DNA of 64,000 nucleotides from Achromobacter xylosoxidans A8 (lineage in GTDB: Bacteria; Pseudomonadota; Gammaproteobacteria; Burkholderiales; Burkholderiaceae_B). Each line of letters opens with the position of its first letter. Positions within the stretch are counted from its first letter, which is position 1. Location: contig NC_014642.1 in assembly GCF_000165835.1 (NCBI RefSeq), positions 124,001-188,000 of the forward strand. The letters run 5' to 3'. Below, piece by piece: positions 25,131 through 32,973 of this stretch. The notes below the pieces were generated by a model that did no database searches, was not told where the DNA came from, and worked only from the letters and a program-made list of their open reading frames with translations. The position numbers and the translations under genes are program-made.

Positions 25131-26312
25131 CTAGCGAGGTTGGATTGTTCCGGCCGTCGTGATCACCTTCATGCCATCGAATCCAGTGACGCGCGCGCCG
25201 CGCACAACAGCGCCTACCCTTACCGTGGCTTCGAGCTGGTTCTGCTCATTCATCACCCATGCGATCTGTGTGTCGCCACCAGTGGTCGGATATGCGCCCT
25301 TGACCCACAAACCGGCGAGCTTTCCGCTCTTCGCCTCGCCACTGGTCGCAGTCCGCTTGGGTCCAGCCGCCGCCGCAGTTGCTCTGGCCGGCTTCGGCTC
25401 CACGACTCGTGCAGGCGCCTTTGCGGCCGCAGGATTCGACTGCACCTTCTCGGGAATCTTATCGGCGACCTGGCTTAGTTTCGCCAGGATTGCCGCCTGG
25501 CCACCCTCCATAGCGGCGAGGCGCCCCTGCAAGATTTCCATCTGCTTGTTCAACTCGACAACGTTGGCCGCCACTAGGTCGACTTTGCCACCAAGATCGC
25601 GAGCGCTCGAAGCTGTCGCACTTCCCTGCATGTTGGTCGACGCCACTCCCAGAACTGCGGGCGGCACCACGTCCAAGGCCTGACGGGGATCCGCGGCTCG
25701 GTCGCTGTTCACATGGCCGTCCTCGAACTCGGCCCCTCCAAGTTCCGATTCCTGGACGCGGCCGCCAAACTCGAAATCCTGCTGCGTTGGCTGGCCCTGC
25801 TGACGTTCGGCTGGGGTGGAGACTGAAGTTGGCGTGGGAGCTGCCGCTGCAGGCGCCATTGCGGGCACCGTAGCTGCAGTGGCGGAGGCTGGAGCCGTGG
25901 GAGCCTTTGCAGGGACCGGAGTTCGGATGCTCGATTCGGCGAGTTGGGCGGAGGGCTCGCTCGGAGCGGACGGCCTCAGGAAGAGGTAGCCACCCACCAC
26001 CACGGCGCAGACAAACACCGCACTTCCAATGCGAAAGATCCAGTCCGCGCGCTTGCGGCGCTTTGCCTTTTCCTCGGGGTCTTCTTCGTCGAATTGACCC
26101 TCCTCGCTGCCCCGTTCAAGGTCTCCATCCGGGTCGTGATGCTCAGGGTGCAGCCGATCTTCTGGAGGAAGCTGCCCTTCAGGATCTCCATCCTGGTGTG
26201 AGGCCGTAGCCCAGGCGTCCGGCTGCCCTGCTTCGGGACCGGGTTGGGAGTCGGATGTCGTATCCGAAGGCAGATCAACCTGCCCCGAATCGCGATGAGT
26301 GTCAGTGGTCAT
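25131..26312 (-). CDS. dotF: DotF/IcmG (TraP) transfer protein
   Basis: A 393-aa bitopic protein. About 80 residues of very acidic, Pro-rich cytoplasmic N-terminus are followed by a basic patch (KAKRRKR) and one membrane segment (about 92-112), then an Ala/Pro/Thr-rich linker, a coiled-coil stretch (DLVAANVVELNKQMEILQGR) and a C-terminal beta domain ending in TTAGTIQPR. This layout is that of DotF/IcmG. It lies between dotG and dotE. DotF is an accessory inner-membrane component that contacts the core complex. Confidence 0.75.
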   Translation of the reverse strand: MTTDTHRDSGQVDLPSDTTSDSQPGPEAGQPDAWATASHQDGDPEGQLPPEDRLHPEHHDPDGDLERGSEEGQFDEEDPEEKAKRRKRADWIFRIGSAVFVCAVVVGGYLFLRPSAPSEPSAQLAESSIRTPVPAKAPTAPASATAATVPAMAPAAAAPTPTSVSTPAERQQGQPTQQDFEFGGRVQESELGGAEFEDGHVNSDRAADPRQALDVVPPAVLGVASTNMQGSATASSARDLGGKVDLVAANVVELNKQMEILQGRLAAMEGGQAAILAKLSQVADKIPEKVQSNPAAAKAPARVVEPKPARATAAAAGPKRTATSGEAKSGKLAGLWVKGAYPTTGGDTQIAWVMNEQNQLEATVRVGAVVRGARVTGFDGMKVITTAGTIQPR

Positions 26313-26355
26313 TCAGAGTTTCTCCGTTTTTTCGGCTGATAGCCCGTCTTTCGGT

Positions 26356-27543
26356 CTACTTGGCGTCCTTCGCGTACACCGGTTGGTCGAATCGAATTCC
26401 GATCGGCGTAAATTGAGGCAAGGTCATACGGTTCTTCTTGTTGGCGCGGCGCTGAATCTCTGCTTCCGTGATTTGTTGAGCTTTCGAGACGCCCGCGCCA
26501 ATACCGGTGTTCTTCGCGTCTTCCTTTGACGCACGTTCGTCGCTCACAACGATGTCGCCGCCGATTCCTGTGGGCACATACCGCTGCGCGGTACGGCCAC
26601 GCTCAGTAAAGTAAGTCGCAACGCCCCACATTCCCGACGAGAGGACGGGCATGACGTATCGATCCCAGAAGCGATGGTCGACGTCAGCTCCCATTGCGCG
26701 AGACGCGGTCTGCTCGTTCACTCCCACCGCCTTGACGGGAAAGAACTTTCCGTTGAACCGCATAGAATCGAAGCCGATAGAGAAGTCCTCTTCAAACACC
26801 ACCAGCTTGCCGACGAAGGTAGCGCCTGCCAGCGGCCCCCCCGTGATCTTGGCCGTCACCTCATCCGTCTTGTCTGTGTCGATCGGACTCAGCAGCTCGG
26901 CAGCGTGGATCTCTTGGCCCTGGGTAAGATCTGCGCCGCGAGAGGCGCTCGCATCGACACTATTGGCAGTCGAATTGGCCGCAGCCAGCGCAACTGGCGC
27001 GCCCCTTTGCCTTACTTCGGCGTCTTCCCTTTGGAATTGCTGCACGGCGACCGCCTTGACTTCCATGCCGTCCATAATCCGCTCGACCTGGCGCATCAGC
27101 CCCTGATTATCTTGAGCGCGCTGAGCATTAGGATTACCCGTCGCGTTTCGAACGACTGGTCGCCCCACCTCAGCCGCAGTGGAAGGCTGAAGGAGATCGA
27201 CTGGCTCCGAGGGGCCCAGAGTTCCTTCGTTTGGAATGTACGTTTTGCCGTACTTTCTTGCCGCGTCTGCCTCCTCGCGGAAAATGCGGTCCTGCTTTTC
27301 TTGCATAGCTGGACTCAGTTCTCTGCGAACTTCACCATTACCCGTAGGATTTATCGGCCCGATGGCGGACGCCGGCGCGCTACTTTTGTTGCTTCCGGCC
27401 TGAACCCACCAGACGAGGCCCATTGCAGTAAAGATGGCCAGGATCAGCAGGCCACCAATAAGCATCAGGTTGCGCTTGAAGCCCCGCGCAACTGGGCGCG
27501 ATTGTGGCTTCTCGGAAGCCTCGGAATCACTCTTCGTTGTCAT
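26356..27543 (-). CDS. dotG: DotG/IcmE (TraO) core-complex protein
   Basis: A 395-aa VirB10-like protein: one N-terminal membrane helix (about 27-48), an unstructured periplasmic region, and a C-terminal beta-barrel domain with the DotG signature (GPLAGATFVGKL, SIGFDSMRFNGKFFPVKAVG, FTPIGIRFDQPVY). It spans both membranes and forms the channel with DotC, DotD and DotH. It lacks the long pentapeptide-repeat region of Legionella DotG and so is close to plasmid TraO in size. Confidence 0.88.
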   Translation of the reverse strand: MTTKSDSEASEKPQSRPVARGFKRNLMLIGGLLILAIFTAMGLVWWVQAGSNKSSAPASAIGPINPTGNGEVRRELSPAMQEKQDRIFREEADAARKYGKTYIPNEGTLGPSEPVDLLQPSTAAEVGRPVVRNATGNPNAQRAQDNQGLMRQVERIMDGMEVKAVAVQQFQREDAEVRQRGAPVALAAANSTANSVDASASRGADLTQGQEIHAAELLSPIDTDKTDEVTAKITGGPLAGATFVGKLVVFEEDFSIGFDSMRFNGKFFPVKAVGVNEQTASRAMGADVDHRFWDRYVMPVLSSGMWGVATYFTERGRTAQRYVPTGIGGDIVVSDERASKEDAKNTGIGAGVSKAQQITEAEIQRRANKKNRMTLPQFTPIGIRFDQPVYAKDAK

Positions 27544-27559
27544 TTATCAGTCTCGATCG

Positions 27560-28753
27560 TCATTGGTGGCGCCAAGCTTTGTCTGAGGCAGCGACGGTCG
27601 GCTGCAGACCCTTGATCCGCACCGTATGGGATACACCGTCATCAGTGGCGACGGCCACAATAGGAGTGGGGGGCAGTTCGTACACTGCCGTGCCGTCCGC
27701 GGCGGGCATGCGCTCATACCAGGCAGGTGACGACACGAGACCGGCGATTCGAAGGACCAACTTTCCATCCGGCGACTGCCATGCCCGCGCCCCCGGCACA
27801 CCCGTCACCTCGAGGCGCCGCGCCCCTTCAGGCGTGCCTCCATACAAGTAGCCATCCAATTTCGCGCCTACTGTAGGCAAACCACTGGCTCGACCAATCT
27901 TCGTCACGGACCCCGGCGATAGAGATGGCAATCGGAGGTCGACCCGGACATCGGTGGTGACTTGAGCGGGGATGACCGTAAACGACCACGCGACGCTCAT
28001 CCCTTCGAGCAGGACGCCCACGGAAGCGATCTTATGGTTGCTAAGCCCTTCGATTGAAAGCGTGCTTGGACCCATACGCTCTACCTTGATGGCCCCTTCG
28101 TTGTAGTTCTTCACCGAACTGACGGGCCACCCATTGCCTTCCCGGTCGATGATGTTGACCAGCGCACCCTGACCAGGGGTGACCTGCACCACTTGGGGCC
28201 GCGCACCGGGTGAAAGATCAATGTCATAGGTAACAGAGACGGGAATCAGATCGGAACGGAGTGGCTGCACTTCTGCCGCTTGCCTTTCGTCGATCGACTT
28301 GCGGAATTTGAGAATCTCACTGGGATTCAATGGCGCGACTTGATCCACAGCCGTGGTGACCATGTCCATGCGAGGTGAAGGAAGAGGAGCATCGGTTGCG
28401 ACCGACTGCTCGCTTCCGCCAGGCCCCTTTGAGGCAGTTGGAGAGGGATTCTGGCCAGGTGCCGACTTGGCAGGCTGCAGAGCCGCACCGGTCGGCTGCT
28501 GCCCCGCCGGCGCCTGAGCCACTTCGGCGCCGTCATCTCCGACATACTTCGCATTACTCACCTGGGGAGCGTTGGAGACCGCCTTAGCGCCCCTTCCGAG
28601 AACAGGGCCAGTGTTTGGCGCTCCCGCAGCTTGTGGCTCGCCCTGGGTGGTTTGCGGTGCGGGCTGTGCCTGAATGTTCAAGCCAATGGCGCTTACTAGG
28701 GCAGCGACGACGGTCCATCGCCCCCGGCCGGATTTCGTGATCAGAATACTCAT
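27560..28753 (-). CDS. dotH: DotH/IcmK (TraN) outer-membrane core protein
   Basis: A 397-aa exported protein with a signal peptide (to about residue 30) and a Pro/Gln/Ala-rich linker. The conserved DotH domain (about 165-390) includes VVQVTPGQGALVNIIDREGN, GWPVSSV and STLSIEGLSNH. DotH joins DotC and DotD in the outer-membrane ring. AGGGAAAC precedes the ATG. It lies between the 168-aa unknown gene and dotG. Confidence 0.88.
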   Translation of the reverse strand: MSILITKSGRGRWTVVAALVSAIGLNIQAQPAPQTTQGEPQAAGAPNTGPVLGRGAKAVSNAPQVSNAKYVGDDGAEVAQAPAGQQPTGAALQPAKSAPGQNPSPTASKGPGGSEQSVATDAPLPSPRMDMVTTAVDQVAPLNPSEILKFRKSIDERQAAEVQPLRSDLIPVSVTYDIDLSPGARPQVVQVTPGQGALVNIIDREGNGWPVSSVKNYNEGAIKVERMGPSTLSIEGLSNHKIASVGVLLEGMSVAWSFTVIPAQVTTDVRVDLRLPSLSPGSVTKIGRASGLPTVGAKLDGYLYGGTPEGARRLEVTGVPGARAWQSPDGKLVLRIAGLVSSPAWYERMPAADGTAVYELPPTPIVAVATDDGVSHTVRIKGLQPTVAASDKAWRHQ

Positions 28754-28760
28754 AGTTTCC

Positions 28761-29267
28761 CTACTCGCGAGGCGTCAAGGGCCGCACGACCGGAGCCACG
28801 CTTCGCCCCGATCGAACCGCTTCGTCGTAGGCACTGAAGAGGCCGCAGACGACGCCGCACGCGAAGTCATTAGGCGCTTGGTGAAACCAGACTTCCCAAT
28901 CCTCGAAATCCGGGCCGAACTCGGGCTGATCGAGGTCGGCAAATGCACTGTGCTTGATTGCAAGCTCGTTGTTGTGATGGTCGATCGCTCCCATGACCTG
29001 GAGCCCGAGTTGGCTGTCGACCATGTCATCCGCCGTGAGCTGATTCAAGTTTGTTCGCGCCGTGTACAAACCAAAGGCAAAGCCAAGGGCGAGGTCACTG
29101 GGAGCCGAATGCATCAGCTCCATCGCCGTGCCCTCTGAACGCATTCCGGAGCCGTTCAAGCCACCCACTGCTCGCCACCACTTGGACCAATGCTTGCCCA
29201 CTGTGGGTTGGATGCGAGACATGACGATGGCCCGCATCTTGAAAATGCCCTGGTGATTCACGCTCAC
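28761..29267 (-). CDS. Unknown protein between dotI and dotH
   Basis: A 168-aa soluble protein. Two similar segments are visible: APSDLALGFAFGLYTARTNL and APNDFACGVVCGLFSAYDEA, 75 residues apart, so the protein probably consists of a duplicated unit. The start is GTG at 29267 with AGGAG upstream. No Dot/Icm subunit is known at this position in Legionella; the gene ends 7 bp before dotH, so it is co-transcribed. Confidence 0.6.
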   Translation of the reverse strand: MSVNHQGIFKMRAIVMSRIQPTVGKHWSKWWRAVGGLNGSGMRSEGTAMELMHSAPSDLALGFAFGLYTARTNLNQLTADDMVDSQLGLQVMGAIDHHNNELAIKHSAFADLDQPEFGPDFEDWEVWFHQAPNDFACGVVCGLFSAYDEAVRSGRSVAPVVRPLTPRE

Positions 29268-29397
29268 TCTTTACTCCTTTTGCTTCCGGCCCATTCGGCC
29301 GCGTCGCCTGTGTGTTCTTTCATCTCAAGTGCCTGAGGAGCGCCCGAGGCTCCTTTTTCGCGTAGGCTCAGGTACTCACAATGCACTTTCTCTTTCG

Positions 29398-30000
29398 CTA
29401 CTGACGTGTTTTTCGTGCGGGCTCGAGCTGGATCGTGTGAACAGAAATGCCGCGGGCATGTTCTTCCGGCGGTACTTGAACAACCTGTATTCGGGCGATT
29501 CGCTCACGAGGTGAGTACGAGGCGCGTTGGCCCTGGAACCTGATCGTGATCGGGATCTCGATATCCCATGCCACTCGGCCGTGGAAGAGGTGCGCAGACC
29601 TGGACATGAGAGGAGCCTCTGTCGAGTTGCTCATCACGGCACGCTCCTTTCGCATGTCGTCCAGAATCGGCTCCAGTTGCGTTTGGAGCATGCGTCCACC
29701 CTGCGTGGTGTAGAACCTCTTCGCGTAGTTGAGCGTTCCGATGACGTTCACGAAATCGTGCGAGAAGGAAGCGCGAAGCGCTTCCTCAGCAAAGTCCAAT
29801 ACCCTCGAATCCGAGACGTTTTGCGTGTCGAGCGGCGCCGGTCGCATGACTTGCAGCCGATCGTTCACCGCAAACGGGATTTGCTTTTCACGACTCGCCA
29901 CGGTGAGGAGCAGGCCATTTGCTAACGTCATGATGGCAAGAGTCACCGACAAGATGAGGATCACCAGGGCCGGGGAAATGCGCTTCACACTTTTTGCCAT
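29398..30000 (-). CDS. dotI: DotI/IcmL (TraM) inner-membrane transfer protein
   Basis: A 200-aa protein starting MAKSVKRISP with one membrane helix (about 8-32) and a periplasmic DotI domain (VLDFAEEALRASFSHDFVN, LNYAKRFYTTQGGRMLQTQL, WDIEIPITIRFQG). DotI, with DotJ, forms a stable inner-membrane ring related to VirB8. The ATG at 30000 is 2 bp after the dotJ-like stop. I excluded the longer upstream frame because it overlaps dotJ. Confidence 0.85.
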   Translation of the reverse strand: MAKSVKRISPALVILILSVTLAIMTLANGLLLTVASREKQIPFAVNDRLQVMRPAPLDTQNVSDSRVLDFAEEALRASFSHDFVNVIGTLNYAKRFYTTQGGRMLQTQLEPILDDMRKERAVMSNSTEAPLMSRSAHLFHGRVAWDIEIPITIRFQGQRASYSPRERIARIQVVQVPPEEHARGISVHTIQLEPARKTRQ

Positions 30001-30002
30001 GG

Positions 30003-30296
30003 CTACTTTCCTCCGCTGCGTAGAGCAGCCATTTCTTCGGTGATGGCGACGGGCACCTCGGGACGAACTCCATTGACGTAGACAGCGGGGCGATACACCG
30101 CGCCACCAGGTGCGTGGGCTTCCAACCGAGCTTCGGCGAAGAACAGTCGGGTGGATCCATAGAGGGAAATGCAGGAGTTCAGCAGCGCTGCTATCGCCAA
30201 GTAGAGCAGCACCCTGCCGACCAGACCGCCGTGCCGCTGCAACAGCACGTTGGCTTCTTCGTCCACAGCGCTGGCATCGAGAGAGAAGGCCTTCAC
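30003..30296 (-). CDS. dotJ: DotJ/IcmM-like small membrane protein
   Basis: A 97-aa protein starting at GTG 30296, which overlaps the preceding stop (GTGA). It has one membrane helix (about 26-46) and a short periplasmic tail ending VAITEEMAALRSGGK. In Legionella the DotI paralogue DotJ (about 94 aa) precedes DotI in the same way, and size, topology and position agree. Sequence similarity alone is not decisive. Confidence 0.6.
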   Translation of the reverse strand: MKAFSLDASAVDEEANVLLQRHGGLVGRVLLYLAIAALLNSCISLYGSTRLFFAEARLEAHAPGGAVYRPAVYVNGVRPEVPVAITEEMAALRSGGK

Positions 30297-30721
30297 ATGA
30301 CCCTCGCGGCGGAAGTGCGAGCAGGATCCAGGGCGAAGCCATCCTCGGGCTGCTTGCCGAAATGAGCCTTCAGCCAAAGCAGGAAGCTCGCCTTCCTGCG
30401 AACTTCGCTTCGGCATCGCCCGGACGGGCTGGACTTCAAATTGGTATCTCGCGAGAACTGATTCCAGACAGCCTCAGCTGCCGACTCGGCCAGGCCGATC
30501 GCGGTCAACGCAGGGGCAACATAGGCGGGGAAATTCTGGACGCCGGCCACCGGTTGAGTGATAGAGAGCGTCCCATCGCGAAGCAGCTGCGCGACAAAGG
30601 CCCGGACAATGCTCGCGTCGTCGCTCCTGAACTCACTTTGACGTTCCAGCCAGTGAAGAGTCGCGAGATTTGCATCGGGTTGGCCGAGAGGCCACGCGGT
30701 GCTAGGTATCGTTTTTGCCAC
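30293..30721 (-). CDS. Unknown first gene of the dot operon, 142 aa
   Basis: A soluble helical protein (FVAQLLRDGTLSITQPVAGV, FPAYVAPALTAIGLAESAAE) that I do not recognise. The start is GTG at 30721 with GAGG 6 bases upstream. It opens the minus-strand secretion operon, is preceded by operator O3, and its stop overlaps the dotJ-like start. A regulatory or accessory transfer role is inferred from position only. Confidence 0.55.
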   Translation of the reverse strand: MAKTIPSTAWPLGQPDANLATLHWLERQSEFRSDDASIVRAFVAQLLRDGTLSITQPVAGVQNFPAYVAPALTAIGLAESAAEAVWNQFSRDTNLKSSPSGRCRSEVRRKASFLLWLKAHFGKQPEDGFALDPARTSAARVM

Positions 30722-30753
30722 GGATCCTCACTATCTACGGGCGCATTTATTGG

Positions 30754-30777
30754 GATGAATAAACATAATGAATCATA
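30754..30777. promoter_or_regulatory. Operator O3 upstream of the dot secretion operon
   Basis: GATGAAT, 10 bases, AATCATA matches TATGAAT-N10-ATTCATA at 12 of 14 positions with exact spacing. It lies in an AT-rich patch 33 bp before the first gene of the dotJ-to-dotO operon. Confidence 0.55.
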
Positions 30778-30912
30778 CTGGAAACAAAATTTTGCCCGCA
30801 ACACGACGCGCCACCTTTTTGAAGGGGCCTGGGCTTTGTGAGGACCGAGGAATGGGCGAAACGCGGAGATGCGTTTACGACAGCTGGAAGCGCCACGAGA
30901 GTGGCAGGAATG

Positions 30913-30939
30913 AAAAAGGGGCGCCCCGCGGCGCCCCTT
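30913..30939 (-). terminator. Intrinsic terminator of the 32653-30963 operon
   Basis: GGGGCGCC, 4-base loop, GGCGCCCC gives a perfect 8-bp stem followed on the minus strand by TTTTT. It lies 24 bp after the stop of the 240-aa gene. Confidence 0.8.
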
Positions 30940-30962
30940 CGATGATCCCCTCTAATCCAGCA

Positions 30963-31685
30963 CTAGGGCTGAATGTCTAAAAGCGGGGACGGGTTATACA
31001 GATCAATGATGTCCGGGTTGAAGCGCATCGTGACCACCTTGGACTGGAGCTGGTCCTTTTCAGGCATATCAGGAACACCAATACGCGCGATATAGCGGAC
31101 CGCCTGGATCTTCGGGAACTCATCGAACAACTGCTGGAGAAGACCTGGGAACGTCCGCGCCATGTACAGCACATGCTCATGCTTACGGTGAACCAACGAC
31201 TCGGCGATCTTTTCCATCTCTGAGCGTTCCACGCGACGCAATTTGCTCAGCTGCGCATCGAAGTGGACCATGAAATAGGTCAGTAGGTCGTGCGTGATTG
31301 TGCGGTCGTTGCGAGTCAAGTCGAGGCCGGGCGTCTCGTCCAGCGGCAACAAGTTGCCGACGGAAAAGGGAAACGAAAAGTCGATCCGCTTCGGGATGTT
31401 CGGCCGGCATTTCTCATATAGCGCAGTGCTGTACCCGCCGGCGGACTTGCTCCAGCCCGACTTGGCAATGTACGTCTGCAGCGGCTCGTGAAAGCGGTAC
31501 AACTGGTCTTCCCCATCTAGCAGGTCGACGCTCAGTTCACGTAGAGACACCCGCACCGGGGATTCTTCCGTCGTGGACGGATCAATCGGAATGTAGGCCT
31601 CCAACTGCTGCCGACTCGTCTTCGGCGGCGCAGCGGCAGGCTGTACGACTTGCTCGGGCGCGCCCGAGGCAGGTTTGGTTTTCAT
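30963..31685 (-). CDS. Hypothetical protein, 240 aa
   Basis: A soluble protein with a Pro/Ala-rich first 25 residues and a mixed alpha/beta body (KRIDFSFPFSVGNLLPLDET; KHEHVLYMARTFPGLLQQLF). Not recognised. It is the second gene of a two-gene operon and is followed by a strong terminator. Its upstream neighbour is also unknown, and the pair lies between the autotransporter and the dot operon. Confidence 0.6.
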   Translation of the reverse strand: MKTKPASGAPEQVVQPAAAPPKTSRQQLEAYIPIDPSTTEESPVRVSLRELSVDLLDGEDQLYRFHEPLQTYIAKSGWSKSAGGYSTALYEKCRPNIPKRIDFSFPFSVGNLLPLDETPGLDLTRNDRTITHDLLTYFMVHFDAQLSKLRRVERSEMEKIAESLVHRKHEHVLYMARTFPGLLQQLFDEFPKIQAVRYIARIGVPDMPEKDQLQSKVVTMRFNPDIIDLYNPSPLLDIQP

Positions 31686-31750
31686 AGATCCTCAAGATTG
31701 GACAACACGGAGGCCAGGCGCGGAGCAGCTATGCTCGCCGCGACGAGCAC

Positions 31751-32653
31751 TCACTCGTCATTCCGCACTACGCGCGAAGCGTAAAGCTCCTTCACTTCTT
31801 TATAGAGATCGCTTTCAAAAGGATCTTCCTGAGCGATTTTCTCCAGGACATACTGAGCCTGCGGCAGATGGCCGATACGCCGTTGCCAGCAAAACTGCGC
31901 CAGCGCCTTCAGATCTTGATAGGCCTGCTGGGGCGTGCACATGACGCCACGTTCAAAATCCGCCATGTTGGACGTGTCCGCTTCGCGCAACCGCGACATC
32001 AGAACGCGCAACGAGGGTTTGGAATTGCTCCGCGTGCCATTAACCATCGCGTAGCGGTTGTTCACGTTCCCGTTGAGGAGCATCGGTAGCCACTCGAGCA
32101 CCATGACGCGCAATCGCGACAGCAGGTCCGAGCGCGCGCCCCCCATGTTGAGCCAGTGAGGCGAACCGTAATAGACGCCGATGTCCTGGAAGAGCCAATC
32201 AGTAAAGCGATCCGACTTCCAATGATCTTCCTCCGCTACGATTCGCAGCGACAATGGATGTGGACGGGCGACGTAAAGATGCAGGTTCATCTCGACCTGA
32301 ATGTCGACCAGGCCAGGCCGTGCAATGGCTTCACGAAAACGCACCTCTTGGGGAGAACTCACCCCGAGGATCTCCGCGCATTGACGCTCCGTCATCTGGA
32401 GCGGACCTTCCCGCAGCAAGTTCAGCTTCTCGCCTGTCAGCGGAAAGTCGGCAGGATCAGCGACTTTGCGCAGGTAGTACTGAAGCCGCGTCGGCTTGGT
32501 CTTTGAGGGATCGAAGTACTGAAGTTCTATCGCCATAAAAGGGTTCGGTTGCGCGTCTAGGCCGCGCGTTAGTTCTTGTTTGACCGCAATCCTCGCTCTG
32601 GCATCAAGCCACACCGGCAAATTGCGCGGCTGACGCAATTCCTGCGGACTCAT
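31751..32653 (-). CDS. Hypothetical protein, 300 aa
   Basis: A soluble protein with TERQCAEILGV (a helix-turn-helix-like start), VDIQVEMNLHLYVARPHPLS and several Trp/Tyr-rich segments. No family was recognised; the acidic C-terminus ends SRVVRNDE. It leads the operon, has operator-like site O5 10 bp before its ATG, and diverges from the autotransporter. Confidence 0.6.
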   Translation of the reverse strand: MSPQELRQPRNLPVWLDARARIAVKQELTRGLDAQPNPFMAIELQYFDPSKTKPTRLQYYLRKVADPADFPLTGEKLNLLREGPLQMTERQCAEILGVSSPQEVRFREAIARPGLVDIQVEMNLHLYVARPHPLSLRIVAEEDHWKSDRFTDWLFQDIGVYYGSPHWLNMGGARSDLLSRLRVMVLEWLPMLLNGNVNNRYAMVNGTRSNSKPSLRVLMSRLREADTSNMADFERGVMCTPQQAYQDLKALAQFCWQRRIGHLPQAQYVLEKIAQEDPFESDLYKEVKELYASRVVRNDE

Positions 32654-32662
32654 CGCTTAGAA

Positions 32663-32686
32663 GATGAATCGTAAGGATCATACATT
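32663..32686. promoter_or_regulatory. Operator-like site O5
   Basis: GATGAAT, 10 bases, ATACATT matches the palindromic consensus at 11 of 14 positions with the same spacing, 10 bp before the ATG at 32653. A degenerate member of the set. Confidence 0.4.
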
Positions 32687-32862
32687 CTTTGCATAGCGGG
32701 CGACAGAGCATAAGCGTTTCAAAACGCGTCAATTCTCTTTGCTCAGAAGCACTCGCCACGATCCCCTGCTCGCCCCCTTCCCGTGGGTCGAACCCTATTT
32801 TGCGTACACTACGCCTTTTTTTCAAGAAGAAACCACAGATTTCTGTTTATTTCGTAAAAATT

Positions 32863-32892
32863 CTTTGGGATGTGCGTCTCATCTGTCATTAT
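32863..32892 (+). promoter_or_regulatory. Candidate promoter E10 of the autotransporter
   Basis: CTTTGG, 18 bases, CATTAT. The spacer contains GATG and CATC in inverted orientation (32869-32883). The -10 overlaps the left half of operator O6, the arrangement expected for repression. Confidence 0.5.
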
Positions 32893-32913
32893 GAATCGTA
32901 CTTCTCATTCATC
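32890..32913. promoter_or_regulatory. Operator O6 at the autotransporter promoter
   Basis: TATGAAT, 10 bases, ATTCATC matches 13 of 14 positions of the palindromic consensus, with the exact spacing. It overlaps the proposed -10 and lies 61 bp before the autotransporter ATG. Confidence 0.6.
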
Positions 32914-32973
32914 AATTAAACCATAGCCGCTAACGCCGTCCAAGGCATCGGTTTCTACGGAGATAGCCCTGCA

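Larger units (their letters stand above)
32654..32973. other. Divergent intergenic regulatory region, 320 bp
   Basis: No gene is visible here. The region holds operator-like site O5 for the minus-strand operon and, at the other end, candidate promoter E10 overlapped by operator O6 for the autotransporter. The middle is AT-rich with runs such as CTTTTTTTC and a homopolymer-like stretch near 32815-32825, unlike the GC-rich surroundings. Confidence 0.6.

Noticed and set aside
26674..27615. 313-aa plus-strand frame opposite dotG
   Set aside because: Antisense to a DotG gene with clear conserved domain; no start signals.
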